Assembly: GCF_021729145.1 (NCBI RefSeq)
Contig: NZ_JAJSLW010000022.1
Location: forward strand, 1-64,000
DNA from: Membranihabitans maritimus
Lineage (GTDB): Bacteria > Bacteroidota > Bacteroidia > Chitinophagales > Saprospiraceae
Reading direction: 5' to 3'
Length of the DNA: 64,000 nt
Shown here: positions 28,224-35,121 of the stretch, piece by piece
How positions within the stretch are numbered: the stretch's first letter is position 1
How the letters are laid out: every line of letters begins with the position of its first letter
Position numbers and translations under genes: made by a program
The notes under the pieces: generated by a model
The model's database searches: none
What the model saw: the letters and a program-made list of their open reading frames with translations, nothing else
Told to the model about the DNA's origin: nothing

Positions 28224-29729
28224 ATGAGAAACAGCGACAATATGACTCCTACCATCATTTCTATATTTGGAGGGAGTGGAGACCTTACCATACGGAAGTT
28301 GGTTCCCGCCCTGTACAATTTGTATCTCGGCGACCAATTACCCGAGCATTTTGCCATTTTAGGACTGGGGAGGACCGAATATTCAGATGAAGAATTTCAG
28401 GACTACCTACGGAAAGGACTGGATGAGTTTTCCCGGAATGGTAAGACCAAAGAAGAAGATTGGAAATCCTTTCAAGACAAAATCCACTATCTGGTTTCCG
28501 ATATATACGACGATAAATCATACGAGGATTTATCCGGAAAAATTCAAGCCATAGAGAAGGATTGGGGAGTGGAAGCCAACCATGTTTTTTATTTTGCAAT
28601 TGCACCTCATTTCGTGGAAACAGTCGCTACCAAACTCGGCAGCCATAAGCTTTGCAGTGAAAAAGACCGAATGCGGATTGTAGTAGAAAAACCTTTTGGG
28701 AACAACCTGGAAAGTGCTAAAGAGCTCAATAAACTATTAACCAATATATTCGAAGAGGAACAAATATACCGTATCGATCATTATCTGGGTAAAGAAGCAG
28801 TCCAGAATATGTTGGTCTTCCGGTTTGCCAATATCCTTTTTGAACCGGTATGGAATCGCAATTTTATAGAACATGTACAAATTACAGGTTCCGAAACCGT
28901 GGGAGTCGAAGATCGCGGCGGATATTACGACAAATCCGGGGCCTTAAAAGATATGATTCAAAATCACGTACTGCAACTTCTTTGTTTTACCGCAATGGAA
29001 GCTCCTGTACATTTTAACGCCGATGAAATCAGAAACCGGAAAGTTGATGTTCTCAGGGCTATACGCACGTATTCCGGGAAAGAAGTATTTGAAAATTCCG
29101 TTCGCGGACAATACGGCAAGGGATGGATTAAAGGAGAAAAAGCCATAAGTTACCGCTCCGAAACCAAGGTGGATCCAAAATCGAATACCGAAACCTTTGC
29201 AGCTATTCGCTTCTTTATCGACAATTGGCGATGGCAGAATGTACCTTTTTACGTACGTACCGGTAAGCGTATGCCTGAAAAGATGTCTGTGATCACGATC
29301 CAATTCCGGTCGGTACCCCACCAGATGTTCCCTAGTGAGACTTCGGAGCATATGGTTCCCAACCGGATTGTGATCAGTATTTCCCCTTCTACGGGAATCA
29401 AGATCAGGTTCCAGGCAAAGAAAATGGGACTTGATATGAACTTAAAGCCCGCGGAATTCACCTTTGATTATTCCGGATTATACGACAATGAACAACCCGA
29501 AGCGTATGAAAACCTACTTCACGATGTGATGACCGGGGACGCTACCTTGTTTATGCGATCTGACGAGGTGGAAGAAGCCTGGAGGGTTGTCATGCCCTTT
29601 GTATCCGCATGGGAAAAACATCAAACCAGTAGTTTCCCAAACTATGCAGCGGGAAGCTGGGGGCCAGAAGAGGCTGAGGCCTTGATAGCAGAAGACGGAT
29701 TCCATTGGATTACCCTTACACCAGAATAG
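28224..29729 (+). CDS. zwf: Glucose-6-phosphate 1-dehydrogenase
   Basis: Zwf oxidises glucose-6-phosphate to 6-phosphogluconolactone and is the entry to the oxidative pentose pathway. 501 residues, full length. The coenzyme loop GGSGDLTIRKL starts at 16, the EKPFG motif at about 155 and the active site RIDHYLGKE at 183-191. ATG start at 28224; a second Met (Met7) starts six codons later at MTPTII and is equally possible. The gene is third in the operon, 45 bases after gnd and 6 bases before pgl. Confidence 0.96.
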   Translation: MRNSDNMTPTIISIFGGSGDLTIRKLVPALYNLYLGDQLPEHFAILGLGRTEYSDEEFQDYLRKGLDEFSRNGKTKEEDWKSFQDKIHYLVSDIYDDKSYEDLSGKIQAIEKDWGVEANHVFYFAIAPHFVETVATKLGSHKLCSEKDRMRIVVEKPFGNNLESAKELNKLLTNIFEEEQIYRIDHYLGKEAVQNMLVFRFANILFEPVWNRNFIEHVQITGSETVGVEDRGGYYDKSGALKDMIQNHVLQLLCFTAMEAPVHFNADEIRNRKVDVLRAIRTYSGKEVFENSVRGQYGKGWIKGEKAISYRSETKVDPKSNTETFAAIRFFIDNWRWQNVPFYVRTGKRMPEKMSVITIQFRSVPHQMFPSETSEHMVPNRIVISISPSTGIKIRFQAKKMGLDMNLKPAEFTFDYSGLYDNEQPEAYENLLHDVMTGDATLFMRSDEVEEAWRVVMPFVSAWEKHQTSSFPNYAAGSWGPEEAEALIAEDGFHWITLTPE

Positions 29730-29735
29730 AAAAAA

Positions 29736-30461
29736 ATGAATAAACTACCGACCATAGAAATCAGTAACCAAGACCAGTGGAAACACGATGTTGCTTCATT
29801 TATCAGTTCAAAAATAGATTCTATCTTACAGATACAGGGAAAATGTAGTATCAGTTTGGCGGGAGGAAGCACACCCAAAGCCGTTTATGAACTACTGGCA
29901 AGCTCTGAATATTCCGGGCAAATGGAATGGGACAATATATATTTTTTCTGGGGAGATGAACGTTGTGTACCACATTCACACGACGATAGCAATTACAAAA
30001 TGGTAAAAGAAGCATTTCTAGATCATGTGGAAATACCCAAGGAGAACATTTTTCCTGTTTCCGACCAATTTGACCCTGCGGCTGCGGCTGAAGATTATCA
30101 GCAAAAAATTGAAAAATACTTTGACGGTAAAGAACCTTCAATAGATATAATGTTATTGGGTATGGGTGATGACGGTCATACTGCCTCATTATTTCCGGGC
30201 ACCAATGTCCTTTCTGAAAATGAAAAATGGGTAAGTGAGGTTTTCATAAAAGACAAAAATGTATTTCGCATTTCTATGACGGCACCATTCATCAATCGGG
30301 CAAAAAATATTGTTTTCTTAATAAAAGGTGAAAACAAAACACCCGCTTTGAATCAGGTTCTCAATGGGCAACAGGATACAGACACCTATCCCTCTCAATT
30401 GATCCGTAGGAGTCCCAATGTCTATTATCTATTGGATGAAGAAGCCGCTTCAGGAGTATAA
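29736..30461 (+). CDS. pgl: 6-phosphogluconolactonase
   Basis: Pgl (DevB/SOL type, 241 residues) hydrolyses the lactone made by Zwf. The phosphate-binding LAGGSTPKAVYELL and the FFWGDERCVPHSHDDSN block are both intact, followed by LLGMGDDGHTASLFPG. It ends the tkt-gnd-zwf-pgl operon. A decayed second copy of its last third lies 350 bases downstream (see 30809-31016), so this gene was once duplicated or was the target of a recombination event. Confidence 0.95.
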   Translation: MNKLPTIEISNQDQWKHDVASFISSKIDSILQIQGKCSISLAGGSTPKAVYELLASSEYSGQMEWDNIYFFWGDERCVPHSHDDSNYKMVKEAFLDHVEIPKENIFPVSDQFDPAAAAEDYQQKIEKYFDGKEPSIDIMLLGMGDDGHTASLFPGTNVLSENEKWVSEVFIKDKNVFRISMTAPFINRAKNIVFLIKGENKTPALNQVLNGQQDTDTYPSQLIRRSPNVYYLLDEEAASGV

Positions 30462-30634
30462 GTTTTTACCTAAATTTCTACCTTTTATTGCTTTTGTCGT
30501 CTTCCTTTTGAACCGATTAAACGAATAGGGTACAAAGAATTAAGAGGTAAGGCGGATCACTATCGTTCAAGCTTTGTTGAATCCTCCTTCTCCTCAACAT
30601 TGTAGATTAATCATTGAAGAATTACAGTAGTCCA

Positions 30635-30790
30635 CTAATGACTATGTGATGTCTGACTCTTCTTCATTTCTGAAATCAGGTAATAGGCATTGTTCCAGGC
30701 TACCGAAGTTCCTTTTTGCATGGGGTTTAAAAATTTTATTTCAATCCAGCCATCAATTGTTTTTCCCGTTCGAATTTCCACGAAGCGGGT
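30635..30790 (-). pseudogene. Fossil tail of a second czcB-type RND adaptor
   Basis: Read on the minus strand, 50 codons encode FVEIRTGKTIDGW, then VAWNNAYYLISEMKK, and end with a His-containing tail and a stop at 30635. The same end is found in the intact adaptor gene at 38040 (GWVEIRLL, VAWNNAYYLISEMKKGET, ending HEH). There is no start and no upstream part: likeness stops at about 30790, where another fossil begins in the opposite direction. It shows that a second metal-efflux adaptor gene once lay here and was cut away. Confidence 0.85.
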
Positions 30791-30808
30791 AAGTGAAGTA
30801 TACATCTA

Positions 30809-31016
30809 AGAAAAGGATGTTTATCGTATTTCTATGACTGCTCCTTTTATCAACCGGAGAATAAATAATATATTCCTGATAAAAGGAAGGAATAAGGCAC
30901 CCACCTTGTAGGTACATACGGGTGAGTTGAATCCAAATACCTATCCTTCCCAATTGATTTGGAAAGGTCCGAATGTTTTCTTCTTTCTGGATAAAGGAGC
31001 TACCGGAGAGCTATAG
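30809..31016 (+). pseudogene. Fossil tail of a second pgl
   Basis: Read on the plus strand this encodes RISMTAPFINR, FLIKGRNKAPTL, then an in-frame TAG (30909-30911), then NPNTYPSQLIWKGPNV and LDKGATGEL before a stop. It aligns with the last third of the intact pgl just upstream (RISMTAPFINR, FLIKGENKTPAL, DTYPSQLIRRSPNV). The front two thirds are missing. Many differences show it is old. It has the same direction as pgl and begins within about 20 bases of the czcB fossil. From 31017 to 31230 I see no gene and only an AT-rich run before the porin stop. Confidence 0.85.
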
Positions 31017-31230
31017 CCTTGCTGTACTGGAAAATCAATTCGCCAATGGACAAAGAAACGAATCGATTTCTCCGGTTTGGAGACAAAAAATTAACCAAAA
31101 ACTATGCATGCAATGGAAACAAAGACGAACTTAATAATAGAAATTGGAAATTGTCGGTATTTTACAAATTAGAAAATTCCTAAAAAACTAAATTCTAATC
31201 CCAGCAGGTATTTTGTCATTGGCAACACGT

Positions 31231-32463
31231 TTAAAAATAAGAAGAAAGTGCTAATTGAATCCCTGCGGTAGTGACAGGGGGATTACCCAAAATATCGGTT
31301 TGTTGCATAAATCTATAGTTCAATCGCAGAACGGTTTGGGGCGATGGCCTCAAACTTACCGCGGGTACGATTGCCCAAAGGTGCTCTCCCATGTTATCAT
31401 CCGTTTCCCGAAACCTTCCCACATTCCAATCAACATACTCTAACCTGCACGCGATATTGACTGTGACATTTTCAAACCCCAAAATCTCTCTTTTTAAAAC
31501 GGGTTGGACAATATCCATAAAACCACCTCGCTGCCTATCTCCATATTGTTGGGTAAATGTGAAAGGAATATCAAGGCTGATCCAGGCCCATTCACCAACG
31601 ATATAAGTATTGAGCTTTGGAAGGGTCGTATTAAAATCGATGGTAAAAACATCCAGCCTTCTTTTCGTATCCAACATCAATCCGTCTTCCTGATGAGTGT
31701 TGTAGATACCCCCCATATAGGACAAACCTATTTCACCTATTTTATCGTTTTTAATGGCAATTTTTCCTGTCAATAGCGGCTCTCCATTGCTACTCTCTTC
31801 AAACCTTTCGGCATTGGTTTTGGAAGCGGGCAAGAAGGTTTTATTTTCATCATTGTTAATAATAGAATTATCAAAGCCGTTGGTCAGATATACCTCGTAG
31901 CCAAATGCCCATTCATTTTTAAATTGTTTTCCATAAAGCCCAAAACCGACATTGCTCCAGGTGGCAGGTAGCATTTCGGTCATAGCCACCGGGCGATCGA
32001 CAAACTCCCATTTTGGTCCGTCATGGTTTTGGTTAAACGCCCCACTCGTATTCATTACCACTCCCCCCCTTAAATTCAATAACGGATGAATGTTTATGTC
32101 CAGGGCTGCAAATTCAATGGCAATTTCCTTACCTCCTTCTTCCAGTTCAATTTCAGAAAGGAATTTAATCTTGCGATGTATGGATGAAGCCACAAACAGG
32201 GTCATCCGGGGTATGCGAAAGCTATGCCCCTCAGTGATCCCATCTTCGCCTATATATTCATAATTGGCTTCTATATAACCGCCAAGGGAGACAGGTGATT
32301 TGCCAAGTTGAAGAAATGGACGATTATACACGGCATCCATGTTCATTGCTCTCTCTTTGACAGAATCAACCGGTGTTTGTTTTAATAGTGTACTGTCAAC
32401 CTGCTGGGCAAAGGAATAATTGGATGATACCACTATTAATGCAAAAAGTATGTACTTCGTCAT
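31231..32463 (-). CDS. Outer-membrane beta-barrel (porin-like) protein
   Basis: A 410-residue protein with a signal peptide (MTKYILFALIVVSSNYSFA, cleaved near residue 19) and many alternating strands ending in a Phe (LALSSYF), as expected of an outer-membrane barrel. It resembles phosphate-selective porin O/P-like barrels (SLGGYIEANYEY, SFRIPRMTLFV, KFLSEIELEEGG). The substrate is unknown. It is last of an operon: its ATG overlaps the Rieske gene stop by four bases. The pairing with a Rieske and a di-heme protein suggests that it admits or anchors a substrate for a periplasmic redox step. Confidence 0.8.
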   Translation of the reverse strand: MTKYILFALIVVSSNYSFAQQVDSTLLKQTPVDSVKERAMNMDAVYNRPFLQLGKSPVSLGGYIEANYEYIGEDGITEGHSFRIPRMTLFVASSIHRKIKFLSEIELEEGGKEIAIEFAALDINIHPLLNLRGGVVMNTSGAFNQNHDGPKWEFVDRPVAMTEMLPATWSNVGFGLYGKQFKNEWAFGYEVYLTNGFDNSIINNDENKTFLPASKTNAERFEESSNGEPLLTGKIAIKNDKIGEIGLSYMGGIYNTHQEDGLMLDTKRRLDVFTIDFNTTLPKLNTYIVGEWAWISLDIPFTFTQQYGDRQRGGFMDIVQPVLKREILGFENVTVNIACRLEYVDWNVGRFRETDDNMGEHLWAIVPAVSLRPSPQTVLRLNYRFMQQTDILGNPPVTTAGIQLALSSYF

Positions 32464-32900
32464 GATAAATTCAGTTTTAAAATGTCCCCATTAATTTCTA
32501 CCGGGAATGTCCTTAAATTATTATCGGCAGGGCCGTTTTGAACTTCACCCGTTTTGGTAAACTCACTGCCGTGGGCAGGGCATTGTAAGCGTTCACCAAA
32601 CACTTGCAATTCCGTACCCTGGTGTGTGCACTGCATTAACAGGGCTACATAGTCAGTACTTGAATTCCTATACACACATATAGGGTACTTTAAGTTGTTG
32701 TGCTGTACTATAATGTATTTCCGAAACCGTATTTCCTCATTTTCGATCATTTCAAAAGCACTTAAAGGAATTTCCAAAAATTCATTATTCAGTGTTCCTT
32801 CTATAAATTTTACTCCTACACAGCTTTCCAGTACCAAAGTCCCACACGTCAGTCCCAAACAGTTGAGTCCGCAAATCTTTATAAACTTTTTTCTATTCAT
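32460..32900 (-). CDS. Rieske [2Fe-2S] protein
   Basis: A 146-residue protein with a complete Rieske site: CTH at 91-93 and CPAH at 107-110, with the Ser/Phe of GSEF following. A hydrophobic N-terminus with three cysteines (Cys10, Cys14, Cys19) and Cys27 suggests membrane insertion or a lipoprotein; it is likely exposed to the periplasm. It transfers electrons at high potential. It is encoded between a di-heme cytochrome (9 bases upstream) and a barrel protein (overlapping), so it may relay electrons from the cytochrome or work with the barrel on the outer membrane. No cytochrome b gene is nearby, so it is not part of a bc1 complex here. Confidence 0.85.
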   Translation of the reverse strand: MNRKKFIKICGLNCLGLTCGTLVLESCVGVKFIEGTLNNEFLEIPLSAFEMIENEEIRFRKYIIVQHNNLKYPICVYRNSSTDYVALLMQCTHQGTELQVFGERLQCPAHGSEFTKTGEVQNGPADNNLRTFPVEINGDILKLNLS

Positions 32901-32909
32901 ACCGTAGAA

Positions 32910-34109
32910 TCACAATGACTCTAAAAATTTTAAAATTGCTTCCTTTTCATATACATCCAGGTTTTGAAATGCTTCTCTGCTGTCCTGTGCTTCCCCACCA
33001 TGTATCAATATTGCTTCTTCTATACTTCTGGCCCTTCCATCATGCATCAGGTAAAATTCTCCACCTTGTGCATCAGGTGATAATCCCAGGCCCCAAAGAG
33101 CCGGTGTTTTCCATTCATAGGTTTCTGCAGAACCTTCTGTTGCCCCATCATCTAATCCGGAGCCCATGTCATGCAACAGCAAATCAGTGTAAGGATAAAA
33201 CGTTTTATTAGACAGTGCGGGAATATCAGAAAGTGGCGTCGTCCATTCGGGTCTATGACACGACGAACAATTGATATCAGAAAATATTTGCTTTCCGGTC
33301 AATACCCGGGCATTATCAGTTGATCGTTGTATTCGAGCTTTTAATGTTCTAAGGTAAAAAATAACATCTCTTACAGTTTGGTCGGTCACCTCTGGGTCAA
33401 TAGTTAGTCTGGAAGCCTGATCTACGGGTTCAAATGTTGTGGTAATTCCCATATCCTGATTGTAGGCACCAACAGTTTGTTGGAGCAGATCAATAGTGGC
33501 AGCTTTTTTGCCAAAACGACCTATATATTTTCCATTGACACACTGATGATACCATCGGGGAATAAAATAGTCTGGCGGGGTAATGTAATTCGCGACCCCG
33601 GATATACCATCATCATTTATATCATTCGGATCCGCATTATCTAAAATTTGTCGATCCGTTAAAGCGGCTAAAAGTCCTAAACCCGTAACTGCCGGCGGGG
33701 TAAACTTCATGAAAGGAACTCCTTTCGGTATAGTCTCCGGAGTATACCCTGGAATAGCCCTGTTTTGCAATTGAGGTCCTCCTATTTCAAGATTTGGGGA
33801 TACATTAGCCCGTGTCTGGCCGAATCTTGTTAAAGTAGTAAAGGGATGTCCTTTCCCATCTCCTACATGGCAGCTGCCACAGGAATTAGCCACAAATAAG
33901 GGCCCCAACCCATTACCTGAAAAAAATATTTCTCCAAATGCTTCATCTCCGGAAAGGAACCTGGCTTGTCCGGCAGTAGAAAGGCCTTCTATAGCACCGT
34001 CAAGCACATCTTCATCCGCAGGAGCTTCGGGAATAATATTTTCACAAGATATTGTGTTGACACCTAAAATGAATACAATAGCAAGACTGATTATTGGATT
34101 GATTTTCAT
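32910..34109 (-). CDS. Di-heme oxidoreductase / c-type cytochrome lipoprotein
   Basis: A 399-residue di-heme protein of the thiol-oxidoreductase (DUF1111-like) group. Two CxxCH haem c sites are seen: Cys77-Cys80-His81 (SCGSCHVG) and Cys281-Cys284-His285 (NCSSCHRPEW). The N-terminus is a signal ending at a probable lipidated Cys22 (NTISCEN). These proteins sit in the periplasm; some resemble bacterial cytochrome c peroxidases. It heads a three-gene operon with the Rieske and barrel genes. The 200-base leader holds a 12-bp palindrome that may be an operator. The enzymatic substrate is unknown. Confidence 0.82.
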   Translation of the reverse strand: MKINPIISLAIVFILGVNTISCENIIPEAPADEDVLDGAIEGLSTAGQARFLSGDEAFGEIFFSGNGLGPLFVANSCGSCHVGDGKGHPFTTLTRFGQTRANVSPNLEIGGPQLQNRAIPGYTPETIPKGVPFMKFTPPAVTGLGLLAALTDRQILDNADPNDINDDGISGVANYITPPDYFIPRWYHQCVNGKYIGRFGKKAATIDLLQQTVGAYNQDMGITTTFEPVDQASRLTIDPEVTDQTVRDVIFYLRTLKARIQRSTDNARVLTGKQIFSDINCSSCHRPEWTTPLSDIPALSNKTFYPYTDLLLHDMGSGLDDGATEGSAETYEWKTPALWGLGLSPDAQGGEFYLMHDGRARSIEEAILIHGGEAQDSREAFQNLDVYEKEAILKFLESL

Positions 34110-34147
34110 ATTTAAAATAATTGTTTAGATCTATAAAATCTATAAAC

Positions 34148-34159
34148 TAGATCGATCTA
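34148..34159. promoter_or_regulatory. Palindrome upstream of the cytochrome-Rieske-barrel operon
   Basis: TAGATCGATCTA is a perfect 12-bp palindrome. Related half-sites (AGATCTATA, AATCTATA) occur in the 20 bases next to it. It is 39 bases before the operon's first start codon, a good place for an operator. Unproven. Confidence 0.35.
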
Positions 34160-34320
34160 ACAAATTAATAATTAAAATCAATTTTGTCCCACGAAAAGGA
34201 AACGATAGCACTTCGTATTACGATTCAGGAATGACCACCTTACAGAATATTAAGCGAAATCTAATCGGAATATAAAACGACAATTAATTTAAGATTGGCA
34301 TCATATTCTACTTTAGTTCA

Positions 34321-35121
34321 TTATATTGCCAATTTCAATATCCTGATTGCTCCCCGCATCACAAATGCAAATACAATCCCACCTACTATCAAATCAGGCC
34401 ATTTACTTTCAATCAGGTAGACCAATACCCCGGCCAGGATCACTCCGCCATTCACGATAATGTCATTTGAAGTGAATATGGCACTGGCCTGCATATGAGC
34501 TTCATCGCTTTTCGCTTCATTGATCAGCCAGAGTGAAACAAGGTTGCCCATAAGGGCCAGTACAGATATAACTATCATCCATTGAAAAAGGGGCGTTTTG
34601 CTTGCAATAAAAAACCTTCGCAACACCTCTGAAAACCCCAGTAAAGCCAATCCCATTTGAAAATACCCACTGATTTTGGCCACTTTCCTCTTGCGAGACA
34701 TAGCGGAACCTACAGCAAATAGGCTCAAGCCGTAGACGATGGAATCCGCCAACATATCCAGTGAGTCTGCCACTAAGCCCATAGATCGGGATATCCACCC
34801 CGTCGTCATCTCTACTACAAAGAAGCCAAAATTGATACCCAGCACCCACCAAAGAATTTTTCGTTGTTGAGAATCATCACCAGGTACGGGCATCTCCGTT
34901 TCCTGGATGTTTTCCAGTCTTTCATTGAGTTTTAGTTCACTGATAGCCTGATGAATCTTTCCCACTTCTTCTGTGTGATAAACTTCTAATTTGCGGTTGG
35001 AGGTATCAAAGGAAAGCTTCTTTATCTCACTAAAAGGTTCCAACTTCATTCGTATTAAATGAACCTCTGAGGGGCAATCCATTTTTTTTATTATGAATGT
35101 ACTTTTTTTCAAATTTATCAC
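34321..35121 (-). CDS. Cation transporter (CDF-like) with N-terminal HMA-like domain
   Basis: A 266-residue inner-membrane metal/H+ antiporter-like protein. An HMA-like domain (5-70) carries MDCPSE, a Cys without the second Cys. Then come about six transmembrane segments of the cation diffusion facilitator type. In segment 2 the site is Asp122-x-x-x-Asp126 (ADSLDMLADSIVYG) instead of His-x-x-x-Asp. In segment 5 the usual His is Phe (FTSND). The usual cytoplasmic C-terminal domain is missing. It overlaps the P-type ATPase gene by four bases, so both are made together. The likely substrate is a divalent metal. Confidence 0.82.
   Translation of the reverse strand: MINLKKSTFIIKKMDCPSEVHLIRMKLEPFSEIKKLSFDTSNRKLEVYHTEEVGKIHQAISELKLNERLENIQETEMPVPGDDSQQRKILWWVLGINFGFFVVEMTTGWISRSMGLVADSLDMLADSIVYGLSLFAVGSAMSRKRKVAKISGYFQMGLALLGFSEVLRRFFIASKTPLFQWMIVISVLALMGNLVSLWLINEAKSDEAHMQASAIFTSNDIIVNGGVILAGVLVYLIESKWPDLIVGGIVFAFVMRGAIRILKLAI

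Noticed and set aside
31017-31230. Short frame starting METKTNLII (about 31110) as a gene or another fossil
   Set aside because: Only 19 codons, no family likeness that I can confirm.
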